NCBI RefSeq assembly: GCF_018437505.1
Contig: NZ_CP072467.1
Span: forward strand, 1,612,001 to 1,676,000
DNA: 64,000 nt
Direction of reading: 5' to 3'
Source: Spiractinospora alimapuensis
GTDB taxonomy: Bacteria; Actinomycetota; Actinomycetes; Streptosporangiales; Streptosporangiaceae
Shown here piece by piece: positions 9,082 through 18,096 of the stretch; the first letter of the stretch is position 1, and the number at the start of each line of letters is the position of its first letter. The notes beneath the pieces are model-generated. The model saw only the letters and a list, made by a program, of their open reading frames with translations, did no database searches and had not been told where the DNA came from. The position numbers and the translations under genes were made by a program.

Positions 9082-9122
9082 CCGCTGCCGTGATCGGGAG
9101 GCTCCCCGCTGCGGCTTTACCT

Positions 9123-9151
9123 AGGTTAGCGCATTCGCGGAGGTGGTTCTA
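9123..9151 (-). promoter_or_regulatory. Possible promoter of tRNA-Asn
   Basis: On the minus strand TAGAAC (9146-9151) and TAACCT (9123-9128) are spaced by 17 bp and lie about 40 bp upstream of the tRNA 5' end. The -10 fits TANNNT; the -35 is poor. Assignment is by position and is weak. Confidence 0.35.
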
Positions 9152-9240
9152 ACCGTTCGCCGGCCTGTCCGGACCGGGACCGCGGTCGCGTGGACTGTAC
9201 TCTGGGCGCTGACGGACCCATCCGCAGGCTAGGGAGCACC

Positions 9241-9552
9241 ATGCGCTACCGGATCACCTTCGTCGCCGGGCTCGCCGTCGGCTACGTCCTTGGGACGAAG
9301 GCCGGCCGGACCCGTTACGAACAGATCGTACGCGCCACCCAACGCGTCGCCGGGAGTCCCACCGCGCGGCAGGCGGCCAACCGGGTCAGTGCCGGGTTCT
9401 CCGCTGTGGGGGAACGCGTCGGGGAACACCTTCCCCTGACGTCGGTGCGGGACTTCCTTCGACGGCCCACCGCCGAGGAGGAGGCGGAGGTGGTCGCCAC
9501 GTCCGCGGCCAACGGGGCGTCGGGGACACCGGGCGCGGGACCGTACCGGTGA
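9241..9552 (+). CDS. Small YtxH-like membrane-associated protein
   Basis: Protein of 103 residues. The N-terminal hydrophobic segment (ITFVAGLAVGYVLGTKAG) is followed by an amphipathic, positively charged helix (RTRYEQIVRATQRV), the arrangement seen in YtxH-like proteins of Gram-positive bacteria. A GGGAG site lies six bases before the ATG. The downstream gene starts at a GTG overlapping this stop, so the two are probably translated together. The role is unknown. Confidence 0.7.
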   Translation: MRYRITFVAGLAVGYVLGTKAGRTRYEQIVRATQRVAGSPTARQAANRVSAGFSAVGERVGEHLPLTSVRDFLRRPTAEEEAEVVATSAANGASGTPGAGPYR

Positions 9553-10061
9553 CGCGTTGGTTGCCTCGCTCGGTGAACAAACTCCCCCCGGCGACGCGGA
9601 ACCGGTTGGCCCTGCGTTCCGGGGAGCGGGTACTGGCGCACGGCCCCACGGGCGACGACGTCGTGGTCGCGACGACGTGGGCGCTGCACGTCCCGGGCCC
9701 GGACGGCTACCTCCGCGTCGCCTGGGAACACGTCGACCAGGCGTCCTGGACCGAGGACGGCCTGCGCTTCACCGATGACACCGGCGCGGACCACACTGTG
9801 GCGATGGACCACCCCGGCCGCCTGCCCGAGGTGGTCCAGGAACGGGTGACCGCCACGATCGCCGCCTCACGCCACGTCGCTCTCCCCGCGGGAGAGGGCA
9901 CTCTCGGTGTTCGACTGTCCGCCCGGCGCCCACCCGGTGCCGGCTCGGAGAGCGTGACGTGGCGGATGCGCTTCGACTCCGGCTTGGACCCACACGACGC
10001 CGAGACGCGGACCCAAGCCGAGCGGGCGCTCACCCGCCTCCGCGAACAGACCGGGCTCTGA
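9549..10061 (+). CDS. Conserved hypothetical protein coupled to the YtxH-like gene
   Basis: Soluble protein of 170 residues with no signal peptide or membrane segment. It begins with a GTG that overlaps the preceding stop (GTGA). It has a repeated beta-rich look (VLAHGPTGDDVVVATTWALHV, then LRVAWEHVDQASW), which resembles small actinobacterial proteins with a PH-like beta-barrel. That resemblance is an impression, not an identification. It is convergent with the GH18 gene 37 bp downstream. Confidence 0.65.
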   Translation: MTRWLPRSVNKLPPATRNRLALRSGERVLAHGPTGDDVVVATTWALHVPGPDGYLRVAWEHVDQASWTEDGLRFTDDTGADHTVAMDHPGRLPEVVQERVTATIAASRHVALPAGEGTLGVRLSARRPPGAGSESVTWRMRFDSGLDPHDAETRTQAERALTRLREQTGL

Positions 10062-10098
10062 CCGGGTCACCCAGGCGCCACCCACCAAGCCAACGCGG

Positions 10099-11448
10099 TC
10101 AGCCGCCCAAGGAGTCGTCCATCGCCCGGACCAGCTCGGCGTCGGGGTCCTGATCCAGGTTCCACTGCATCAGCCCCCCGAGGCCCTCGTCGATGACGTA
10201 GGCGCCCTTCTGGTGAATGACCTCGGGACTGTCGTAGGCCCACCACTCGTAGCCGTTGTAGATCCACGAGGCACCGCTCGCCTCGTCGTGGAATCGTTCG
10301 CCCTCGAACCGGCTCAGGTCGGCGTAGCTCCGGGTGTGCTCGCCGTACGTACCGGGGGCCCCACCCGAGGCGGGCTGGAAGCGGCCGTCGTTCTCGGAGC
10401 CGACGCCCTCCCAGCCGCGGCCGAACGCGGGGAACCCGAGGACCAGTTTCTCCGGGTCCAGACCATGGTCAAGGTAGCGGCGCACGGCGGCGTCGGCACT
10501 GGCCGCGCTGCGATCGTCCGGGGCGTCCCGTGGGGTGTGTAGCTGGGAGTGCGGCGCCGCGCGCGAACTCCACGCGCCGTTCATGTCGTAGCCCTGGATC
10601 ATGGCGAAGTCGAGGGTGTCGAAGACCTCCTCCTCCACCCCGTCGCGCATGAGTCCCTCGTCCTGCGGGAGAGAGGCGCTCAGGAAGACCTCTCGTCCCG
10701 TCTCTCGGGCGTAGTCGTCGAGCTGGCGGCGGAACTCCTGGGCGAGGAGGGTGAAGTTCTCCTTGTCGTCCTCGCTGGTGATGTTGTCACTGCGCCCGTT
10801 GCCGGCGGGCCACTCCCAGTCCAGGTCGATACCGGTGAACACGCCCTCAGCGACACCGTCGCCGCCCTGGGGCTCACCGGGAAGCTTGGGCAGGTCGCCA
10901 CGGATCCACAGGTCGATACAGGAAGAGACGAACGCCTGCCGCGACTCCTCGGTCGCCGCCGCGGTCGAGAAGTTCTGGGAGAGGTTCCACCCGCCCAGTG
11001 AGATCCCCGCGCGTAGGTCCGGGTACTTCTCGCGCAGGAGACGGAGTTGGTTCACGCTCCCGGCGAGGGGTTGCTCGTAGGTGTCGGACCGGCCGATGAC
11101 ACTGTTGTCCGAATCGTAGCGACGCTGGTACAGCTCCCACGCCTGGTGGTCCATCACGTGGCACTCGCCGTCGGTGTTGACGTCACCGAACGCCCACAGC
11201 AGTGTGGACAGCCGTTCCGCCGCTCCGGACTCGTCCATTTCGCGAATCGTGTAGCCGCGGTTCGCCACGTTCCAGTCGGCGAAGTACGCGACCCGTTCCC
11301 GGTCGTGATCCTGGGACGAGGCCCGCATGTCGATAACGACGAACGTGGTGAAGAACAGAGCGCCCAGAACGACGGCGACGATGATGGCGATCGGTAGTCG
11401 CGTGCCACGGAGTTTCGGCAGCCGGGGCCGGGAACGTGTCTCGGACAT
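10099..11448 (-). CDS. Membrane-anchored GH18 family glycosidase (chitinase-like)
   Basis: Protein of 449 residues. The N-terminus is basic (about 18 residues), then a single hydrophobic helix at about 19-39, so it is probably an anchored type II membrane or secreted protein. The GH18 barrel follows. The SxGG block is ISLGGW (149-154) and the catalytic DxxDxDxE-type motif is GIDLDWEW with the acid Glu212. MIQGYDMNG and a late QWNLDQDPD also fit chitinases. No chitin-binding domain is visible. It might act on chitin or on peptidoglycan-derived N-acetylglucosamine polymers. The gene is monocistronic, downstream of the sigma gene in the same direction. Confidence 0.85.
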   Translation of the reverse strand: MSETRSRPRLPKLRGTRLPIAIIVAVVLGALFFTTFVVIDMRASSQDHDRERVAYFADWNVANRGYTIREMDESGAAERLSTLLWAFGDVNTDGECHVMDHQAWELYQRRYDSDNSVIGRSDTYEQPLAGSVNQLRLLREKYPDLRAGISLGGWNLSQNFSTAAATEESRQAFVSSCIDLWIRGDLPKLPGEPQGGDGVAEGVFTGIDLDWEWPAGNGRSDNITSEDDKENFTLLAQEFRRQLDDYARETGREVFLSASLPQDEGLMRDGVEEEVFDTLDFAMIQGYDMNGAWSSRAAPHSQLHTPRDAPDDRSAASADAAVRRYLDHGLDPEKLVLGFPAFGRGWEGVGSENDGRFQPASGGAPGTYGEHTRSYADLSRFEGERFHDEASGASWIYNGYEWWAYDSPEVIHQKGAYVIDEGLGGLMQWNLDQDPDAELVRAMDDSLGG

Positions 11449-11625
11449 CAGTTACGACCCTAGCCCTTCGAACACCGATCCCGGGTAACACGACACGGTT
11501 GGCGAAATCCGACTGTTCGCCCCAGCTCGTCGAAACACGTCATCTGTCACGGCTCACCCCGTCAGGGGAAGTTCCCGCAGTTCACGCAGCCGGAACATGG
11601 GCTCTGGGAAAAACCCACCGGCGCG

Positions 11626-12789
11626 TCAGGTGAGATAATCGCGCAGAATCTTCGTACGCGCGGGATTTCGAAGTTTCGCGAGCGTCTTCGCCTCGATCTG
11701 GCGAATCCGTTCCCGGGTGACGCCGAATTCCTGACCGACCTCTTCCAGGGTGCGGGGATGCCCGTCCTGCAGCCCGAAACGAAGTTGGATGATGCGCTGC
11801 TCCCGCGCCGAGAGGCCGCGCAACAGTCCGTCGAGCTGGTCCTGCAACATGATGAACGACGCGGCCTCGATAGGGAGCACGGCGTCGGTGTCCTCGATGA
11901 AGTCGCCGAGGTCGGACTCCTCGTCACCGATCCGCGCGTGCAACGAGACGGGCTCCTGGGCGATTCGTTGGATCTCCTCGACCCGCGAACGGTCCATCCC
12001 CAACTCCGCCGAGAGTTCGTCCGGGTCCGGTTCGCGCCCGAGATCCTGGTGCAGTTGGCGACGCACGCGCATCAGGCGGTTGATGCTCTCCACCATGTGC
12101 ACCGGAACCCGGATCGTTCGCGCCTGGTCGGCGATCGCGCGGGTGATGGCCTGGCGAATCCACCACGTCGCGTAGGTGGAGAACTTGAATCCCCGCGCGT
12201 AGTCGAACTTCTCCACGGCACGGATCAACCCGATGTTCCCCTCCTGGATCAGGTCCAGGAACAACAGTCCGCGCCCCGTGTAGCGCTTGGCGATCGAGAC
12301 GACCAGGCGAAGGTTCGCCTCGATCACCGTGCGTTTGGCGGTCTCGCCCTGGCGTACGAGGGTCTCCAACTCCTGCCGGGTGGCCGATCGGCCGTCGGCC
12401 GGCTCCGGCACGGCGCCGGCGAGGCGTCGGCCGGCGTACAGGCCCGCCTCGATCGCCTTCGCCAGGTCGACCTCGTCCTGGGCGGACAGCAACCGTACCT
12501 GGCCGATCTCACGAAGGTAGATGCGGACGGGGTCGGAGACACCGCCGCGCGCGGGGCTGACCCGTTCCGGCGCGGCCGGCTCCGCCACCTCGATGCCCAA
12601 GGCCGCCAGGTCGCGCACGACGTCGTCCAGGGAGTCCGGCGCCACGTCGAGGCTCTCCAGGGCCTCGGCCACGTCCGCGGGCGAGACGGTGGTGCTCTCC
12701 CCCGCTCCGGCCCCCGTGCCAGCAAGCCGCTGAGCCACCCGCTGTGCTGGTGGCTGCTGGCTGAGCGGCGCAGGGAGTGCCACACTCAT
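11626..12789 (-). CDS. RNA polymerase sigma-70 factor, RpoD-like
   Basis: Group 1/2 sigma factor of 387 residues. Region 1.2 ([17 protein letters not shown], from about residue 85), region 2 ([20 protein letters not shown] and [12 protein letters not shown]) and region 4 with a helix-turn-helix ([20 protein letters not shown]) are complete. The N-terminus is short, without the long acidic extension of HrdB-type principal sigmas, so it may be a principal or a secondary housekeeping-like factor. It lies next to dnaG, as rpoD does in many bacteria. The start codon sits inside a small inverted repeat (separate entry). Confidence 0.92.
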   Translation of the reverse strand: MSVALPAPLSQQPPAQRVAQRLAGTGAGAGESTTVSPADVAEALESLDVAPDSLDDVVRDLAALGIEVAEPAAPERVSPARGGVSDPVRIYLREIGQVRLLSAQDEVDLAKAIEAGLYAGRRLAGAVPEPADGRSATRQELETLVRQGETAKRTVIEANLRLVVSIAKRYTGRGLLFLDLIQEGNIGLIRAVEKFDYARGFKFSTYATWWIRQAITRAIADQARTIRVPVHMVESINRLMRVRRQLHQDLGREPDPDELSAELGMDRSRVEEIQRIAQEPVSLHARIGDEESDLGDFIEDTDAVLPIEAASFIMLQDQLDGLLRGLSAREQRIIQLRFGLQDGHPRTLEEVGQEFGVTRERIRQIEAKTLAKLRNPARTKILRDYLT

Positions 12790-12795
12790 AGTGTG
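12781..12795 (-). repeat. Inverted repeat enclosing the sigma-factor start codon
   Basis: CACACT-ATG-AGTGTG is a perfect 6-3-6 palindrome with the ATG of the sigma gene as its loop. In mRNA it could form a small hairpin presenting the start codon, or in DNA act as a protein site. The structure is directly visible; any role is inference. Confidence 0.5.
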
Positions 12796-12842
12796 CCCGC
12801 TCGGGACGTGTTTTACAGAGTCCTACTTTTGTCACCCTCGTG

Positions 12843-14711
12843 TCAGGTGCTCCCGAGCGTTCCTTCGCGTAGCATCCGCCTTCGCCGCTGCAGGTCCATG
12901 ATCTCGCGCTGGGTCTGGTCGTACGGCTCCGCGTCCTTCTCGGGGTCGAGTCGGCCCAGGCGGGTCCGCAGTGTGTTGATCTGTCGATTCAGGGCGTGGA
13001 TCCGCACCGAGCCCAGGATCTCTCTGGCCGTGGCCTCGTCGAGCTCGCCGGCGATTTCCAGCTCTTCGGTTCCGAGCGCAGTGATGAACTTGGCTCGCGC
13101 CTCGGTGGGAGAGTTCTCGCGCAGCCGCGTCGCCCACGCCATCGGATCCGGCGCGTTGGCCACCCCGCCCTGCTCGCGGATGAACCTGCGCACCGTCTCG
13201 TGGCGGGGGTCGGTGAACACCCCGTCCTCGAAGTCGTCGAAGCCCACCGCCAGGGCGGGATGTTGCACCGCGATCTTCAGCACCTGCCGTTCCCGCTGCA
13301 CCGAGGGATCGCGCGGGTTGTAGGGCGCGGGAGAACGGGAGGTGGGCTCCGCCAGTGTCGGCACGGATTCGGTGGTCGGGGCCTTGGCGGCCGCTTGGCT
13401 GATCCGCCGCTCAATGAACACGGTGTCGGCCACACCGATCCGCTTCGCGAGGTAATCGATGGTCAGTTTCCGTTGGTCGGGGTCACGCGTCCCAGTCACC
13501 ACAGATGCGACGGCGTCGATGGCGGCCAGTTGCCCCTCGCTGGATTCCAAGTCGTAGGCGTCACTTCTGGCGTTAATGACGAAGTCGCTGAGCTGGCCGT
13601 GGTTCTCCATCTGAGTGCGAACCGCCGCGTCGCCGCGCTTCAGCCGGAGGTCACAGGGATCCAACCCGTCTGGTTGGACGGCGATCCGGATCTGCTTGAA
13701 CGCGCCCTGAGCGGCCTCGAACGACCGGACGGCCGCGCGTTGGCCGGCCGCGTCGCCGTCGAAGGCGAAGACGATGGTGCCGCCCTCCCCCGACCCCGAG
13801 TGCAACAACCGGCGCAGCACCTTCACGTGGTCGTCACCGAAGGAGGTCCCGCAGGTGGCCACCGCGGTGACGACGCCCGACAGGTGACATGCCATGACGT
13901 CGGTGTAGCCCTCGACCACGACGACGTTCCGCTCGCGCGCGATGTCGCGGCGGGCCCGGTCGATTCCGTAGAGGAGTCGACTCTTCTTGAAGATCGGTGT
14001 TTCCGGGGTGTTGAGGTACTTCGGACCGTCCTCGGAGTCGTCGAGTTTCCGGGCCCCGAACCCGACCACGTCGCCCGACGCCTCACGGATCGGCCACACC
14101 AGGCGGTTGCGGAACTTGTCGTAGGGACCGCGTCTGCCCTGGCTGGCGAGGCCACCGAGAATGATCTCCTCGTCGGAGAACCCCTGCTGGCGTAGGTGCG
14201 TGGTGAGGGCCTCCCAGCCCGCGGGCGCGTAGCCAACCCCGAAGTCCTGGTACTGCTCGGCCGCGAACCCGCGCTGTTCCAGAAAGGCCCGCCCGATCCG
14301 GGCCTGGGGTGACCGGATCTGTTGCTGGTAGAACGCCGCCGCGGCCTCGTGGGCCTGGAGCAGTCGCTGCCGCTGGCTCGTCTCGTTGCGGGGGACGTAG
14401 CCACCCTCGGTGTAGCGCAGTTGGATCCCGGCGCGGTGCGCCAGCGTCTCCACGGCCTCCACGAAGCTGAGCTGGTCGATCTTCTGCAGGAAGGTGAAGA
14501 CGTCCCCACCCTCCTGACAGCCGAAGCAGTGCCAGAGGCCACGCGCCGGCGACACGTTGAGGGAGGGGGACTTCTCGTCGTGGAACGGGCACAGCCCCTT
14601 CAGGGAACCGCCGCCCGCGTTGCGTAGTTGGATGAAGTCACCCAGCACGTCGGCGACGGGCGTCTGCTCTCGGACGAGCGCGATGTCCTCGTCCCGGATT
14701 CGACCTGCCAC
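12843..14711 (-). CDS. dnaG: DNA primase
   Basis: Primase of 622 residues that makes RNA primers at the replication fork. The CHC2-type zinc finger has Cys41, His44, Cys62 and Cys65 (LCPFHDEK, WHCFGC). The Toprim core shows VVVVEGYTDVMA and AFDGDAAGQRAA. The C-terminal region is the helicase-binding part. The frame also opens at TTG 14720, but GTG 14711 is preferred because MAGRIRDEDI is the usual actinobacterial N-terminus. It lies 53 bp upstream of the sigma gene. The usually nearby dgt is about 15 kb away here. Confidence 0.96.
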   Translation of the reverse strand: MAGRIRDEDIALVREQTPVADVLGDFIQLRNAGGGSLKGLCPFHDEKSPSLNVSPARGLWHCFGCQEGGDVFTFLQKIDQLSFVEAVETLAHRAGIQLRYTEGGYVPRNETSQRQRLLQAHEAAAAFYQQQIRSPQARIGRAFLEQRGFAAEQYQDFGVGYAPAGWEALTTHLRQQGFSDEEIILGGLASQGRRGPYDKFRNRLVWPIREASGDVVGFGARKLDDSEDGPKYLNTPETPIFKKSRLLYGIDRARRDIARERNVVVVEGYTDVMACHLSGVVTAVATCGTSFGDDHVKVLRRLLHSGSGEGGTIVFAFDGDAAGQRAAVRSFEAAQGAFKQIRIAVQPDGLDPCDLRLKRGDAAVRTQMENHGQLSDFVINARSDAYDLESSEGQLAAIDAVASVVTGTRDPDQRKLTIDYLAKRIGVADTVFIERRISQAAAKAPTTESVPTLAEPTSRSPAPYNPRDPSVQRERQVLKIAVQHPALAVGFDDFEDGVFTDPRHETVRRFIREQGGVANAPDPMAWATRLRENSPTEARAKFITALGTEELEIAGELDEATAREILGSVRIHALNRQINTLRTRLGRLDPEKDAEPYDQTQREIMDLQRRRRMLREGTLGST

Positions 14712-14822
14712 GGCAACCAAGTCTAGGTCCAGTGGGCGACACCCGGGATTCGTGCCCTCTGTCCCCTACGTCCGCGACAGTGCACAATGGGGGCGCCCCC
14801 GATCTTCGTCCGTTGGAGAGTC

Positions 14823-15509
14823 ATGCCCCGCCTCACCCCACGCCCGGCCTGGCTACCGCCGCTGTGGGTTACCGCCGTTGTCGTCGCCCTGCTGGTCCTG
14901 GTCACCGCCGGTTCCTATCTCGCCGGCACGCAGTGGGGGTCCTCGCACGCCGCCGAGTCCCGCGACCAGGCGGCTCCGCCCAGCCCACCGGACGACACCG
15001 ACGAACCCGATGACGAGGACGACTCCGAGGACGACGACGAGGAGCCGGAGGACGAAGAGCCCGAGGAGCTGCCCGCCGGGATCGACCCGGAGGTCTTCTA
15101 CGTCCTGCGCAACACCGAGGTCGACCGGGCGATGGACGTGTCCGGGGTGTCCACCGACAACAACGCGCATCTGGTGTTGTGGGACACCCACGGTGAGCCC
15201 AACCAGCAGTTCCGTTTCGAGCCGATCGATGACGGAACCGTCGAGGTCGCCGCTCGCCACTCCGGGAAGGTGCTGCAGGTGGGGGGACAGTCCGGCGCCG
15301 ACAACGCCGACCTCGTTACCCAGCTCACCTCCACGGGCGACGCCAACCAGCGCTGGACCGTCGAAGAGGTGAGCGACGGTGTGATCCGCCTGACCAACGA
15401 CGCCACCGGGCGACCGCTGGTCGCCACGGGGACGGAGAACGGCGACTCGCTCGTCCAGGGCGGTGGGGACGACGACCTCCAGGAGTGGGCCCTCGTCCCC
15501 GCGGAGTAG
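14823..15509 (+). CDS. Secreted or anchored ricin-type lectin domain protein with acidic linker
   Basis: Protein of 228 residues. One hydrophobic segment near residues 15-37 serves as signal anchor. A linker of about 50 residues is nearly all Asp, Glu and Pro. The rest is a single beta-trefoil of RICIN type (repeats with QQFRFEPIDDG, NQRWTVEEV and LQEWALVPAE). Such domains bind carbohydrates; no catalytic domain is present, so it is probably a cell-surface carbohydrate binder. ATG 14823 has GGAGAG two bases before it and is preferred over 14787. It is divergent from dnaG and convergent with the arabinofuranosidase gene, so a link with arabinan is possible but unproven. Confidence 0.75.
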   Translation: MPRLTPRPAWLPPLWVTAVVVALLVLVTAGSYLAGTQWGSSHAAESRDQAAPPSPPDDTDEPDDEDDSEDDDEEPEDEEPEELPAGIDPEVFYVLRNTEVDRAMDVSGVSTDNNAHLVLWDTHGEPNQQFRFEPIDDGTVEVAARHSGKVLQVGGQSGADNADLVTQLTSTGDANQRWTVEEVSDGVIRLTNDATGRPLVATGTENGDSLVQGGGDDDLQEWALVPAE

Positions 15510-15534
15510 TGCCCCGCCGATCACCCAGGTCCTC

Positions 15535-17070
15535 TCACGAGCCGTCCGTCGCGAGCGTCACCATGCTCCAGGACACGGGAGGCAGGACGACGCTGAGCAG
15601 TCCCTCGCGCAACCGAACGCGTGGGTTGTCCCGCGGCCTCACTCGCTCGGGCTCCTCCGCGGTGTTGGTCGCGTACACGTCCTCGTCGGCGAGGGTGAGG
15701 CACCGTTGGACACGGCCAGCCCCCACGGCCCTGGCGTCGGCCTCGAAGGTCACCGGCTCCGCGGTCGAGCGATTGACGACGAAAACCACCGCCTGTCCCC
15801 CGTCCGGGTCATGGGTGGCCACCGCGTCCACCACCGGAACCTCGCCGTACGTCGCGGTCTCGACGTCGGGTGCCCGTGTCTCGCACCAAAGGACCTCACC
15901 AGCGGCCGCCGCGGAGGTCAACGCGAAGGGGTGGAAGATGCTCTGCTTCCAGGCACGGCCTCCGGGCTCGGTGAAGATCGGCGCGATGACGTTGACCAAT
16001 TGGGCCTGGCAGGCGGCCGTGACCCGGTCGGAGTGGCGCAGGAGGGAGATCAGGAGGTTGCCCACGACCACGGCGTCGGCCACGGTGTAGATGTTCTCCA
16101 GCTGTCGCGGGGCCTGGGGCCACCGCTGCCCGGCCCGTAGTCCGGGCGGGTACTGCCACGGTTCGGGGTTGGGTGCCTGGTACCAGACGTTCCATTCGTC
16201 GAACGAGATCTGGATTCGCTTGTCCCGTTTGAGTTCCGCGCGGACGCTGTCCGCGGTGGCGACCGCCGCGCGAATGTAGTCATCCATGTTCCGGGCGGAC
16301 GCCAGGAAGCTCGCGAGGTCGCCGTCCCGCTCTTGGTAGTAGGCGTGCAGGGAGATGTGGTCCACCAGGTCGTAGGTCTCCTCCAGCACCGTTCGCTCCC
16401 AGGTCCCGAACGTGGGCATGCCGTAGTGGGAACTACCGCAGGCGACGAGTTCGAGGTCGGGCTGGACGAACCGCATCGCGCGGGCGGTCTCCGCCGCGAT
16501 CCTCCCGTACTCGTGCGCCGTCCGATGCCCGATCTGCCAGGGGCCGTCCAGCTCGTTTCCGAGACACCACATCGTGACCCCGTACGGTTCGGTACGCCCG
16601 TGGGCGACGCGTTGGTCGGACGTCGTGGTTCCTCCGGGATAGTTGCAGTACTCCAGCAGGTCCATGGCCTCGAGCACGCCACGGGTTCCCAGGTTCACCG
16701 CCATCATCGGTTCGACGCCGGCCTTCTCGGCCCAGCGCATGAACTCGTCGAGCCCGAACTGGTTGGTCTCCACGGCGCGCCACGCGAGGTCCAGGCGCGT
16801 GGGGCGTTGATCCTTGGGACCGACGCCGTCCTCCCAGCGGTAGGCCGACACGAAGTTGCCACCGGGGTAACGCACCGTGCTCACTCCCAGCTCCCGGACG
16901 AGGTCCAGGACGTCCGTTCGCAGACCGTCGGCGTCGGCGGTGGGGTGGTGGGGCTCGTAGATTCCGGTGTATACGCCGCGGCCGAGGTGCTCGACGAAAC
17001 TACCGAAGGTGCGACGGCGCACCGGGGCGACGCGAAACGCGGGATCGATGGTGGTCGAGGCGTGGAGCAT
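15535..17070 (-). CDS. GH51 alpha-L-arabinofuranosidase
   Basis: Intracellular-type GH51 enzyme of 511 residues without a signal peptide. It would release L-arabinose from arabino-oligosaccharides taken up by the adjacent transporter. The acid/base Glu is Glu173 in WCLGNELDGPWQ and the nucleophile is Glu292 in SFDEWNVWY. The N-terminal GSFVEHLGRGVYTGIYEP is characteristic. ATG 17070 is chosen over 17082 because GAGGT lies five bases upstream. It is the distal gene of the arabinose locus, 115 bp after the permease gene. Confidence 0.92.
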   Translation of the reverse strand: MLHASTTIDPAFRVAPVRRRTFGSFVEHLGRGVYTGIYEPHHPTADADGLRTDVLDLVRELGVSTVRYPGGNFVSAYRWEDGVGPKDQRPTRLDLAWRAVETNQFGLDEFMRWAEKAGVEPMMAVNLGTRGVLEAMDLLEYCNYPGGTTTSDQRVAHGRTEPYGVTMWCLGNELDGPWQIGHRTAHEYGRIAAETARAMRFVQPDLELVACGSSHYGMPTFGTWERTVLEETYDLVDHISLHAYYQERDGDLASFLASARNMDDYIRAAVATADSVRAELKRDKRIQISFDEWNVWYQAPNPEPWQYPPGLRAGQRWPQAPRQLENIYTVADAVVVGNLLISLLRHSDRVTAACQAQLVNVIAPIFTEPGGRAWKQSIFHPFALTSAAAAGEVLWCETRAPDVETATYGEVPVVDAVATHDPDGGQAVVFVVNRSTAEPVTFEADARAVGAGRVQRCLTLADEDVYATNTAEEPERVRPRDNPRVRLREGLLSVVLPPVSWSMVTLATDGS

Positions 17071-17185
17071 GGATGACCTCAACTTTCGAAGCGAGGGCGG
17101 ACACCGCCTGTGTCAGGAACGGGACACACGGGGACGGGTATCGGGGCGGAGGGCTTGTCGGGACGAGTCGGATGGCGCGAGGGTC

Positions 17186-18094
17186 CTAACCTTTGATGCC
17201 GGCTCCGGCGACACCGGTGACGATCTGACGCTGGAAGAGCAGGAAGACGATGAGCAGCGGTAGTGCGCCGATCACCGCCGCCGCCATGCTGGGGGCGTAC
17301 TGCAGGCCATGGTCGCTGGAGACCGTGGCCAGGCCCACGGGAACGGTCATGACGTCGGGGTCCTGGATGACGATCAGCGGCCAGAGGAAGTTGTTCCAGG
17401 CTCCGATGAAGGCGAAGATTCCCACCGCGGCCATGATCGGCCGCGAGAGCGGCAGGACCACGTTGAGCAGAATCCTGATGTGGCCGGCCCCGTCCATCCG
17501 TGCCGCGTCTTCGTAGTCCCGCGGAATGGCGTCGAAGAACCGCTTGAAGATCAGTACGAACATCGGCATGACGACCTGTGGCAGCGCGACTCCCCAATAG
17601 GTGTTCACCAGGTTGAGCTGGGTCATCAACACGAACTGGGGCACGACGACGACCTGAGGCGGAATGAGAATCCCGCCGATCACCAAGGCGAACGCCCACC
17701 CGCGGCCCGGGAACTCACACTTGGAGAAGCCGTAGGCCGCCAACACACACAGCACCAGTGTCAGTACGGTCACGAGTGTCGACACGACCAGCGAGTTCAG
17801 AATCCACCGCAACAGTTCACCGCGTTGGATCACCGCGACGTAGTGCTCAACCGTGGGTGACGCCGTGAGCCACCGCAACGGCATCAGTGTGGTCTCGGCC
17901 TCCGGCTTGATCGAGGTGGCGATCGCCCACAGCAGCGGGACCAACCACACGAGCGCCGCGGCGATGGCCACGACGTAGAGGATCGTGATGCCGGGGTTGA
18001 CCCGCCCCAGTCGGGTACGTGGCCGCGGGGCAGGGCCGTGCCGCCGCCCGCTCTGTGCGTGGGTCGTCCGTGGTGGAGTGGATGTCGTGGCCAC
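17186..18094 (-). CDS. Carbohydrate ABC transporter permease (CUT1, MalG type)
   Basis: Integral membrane protein of 302 residues with six predicted hydrophobic segments. The cytoplasmic EAA loop reads YEDAARMDGAGHIRILLNVVLPLSRP, characteristic of MalG-like permeases. The GTG at 18094 follows GGGAGGT at suitable spacing; longer frames upstream overlap the partner permease. With the MalF-type permease and the Tat-type lipoprotein it would form an oligosaccharide importer. No ATPase gene accompanies it, so a shared MsiK-like ATPase encoded elsewhere is expected. The arabino-oligosaccharide substrate is inferred from neighbouring genes. Confidence 0.9.
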   Translation of the reverse strand: MATTSTPPRTTHAQSGRRHGPAPRPRTRLGRVNPGITILYVVAIAAALVWLVPLLWAIATSIKPEAETTLMPLRWLTASPTVEHYVAVIQRGELLRWILNSLVVSTLVTVLTLVLCVLAAYGFSKCEFPGRGWAFALVIGGILIPPQVVVVPQFVLMTQLNLVNTYWGVALPQVVMPMFVLIFKRFFDAIPRDYEDAARMDGAGHIRILLNVVLPLSRPIMAAVGIFAFIGAWNNFLWPLIVIQDPDVMTVPVGLATVSSDHGLQYAPSMAAAVIGALPLLIVFLLFQRQIVTGVAGAGIKG

Positions 18095-18096
18095 GG

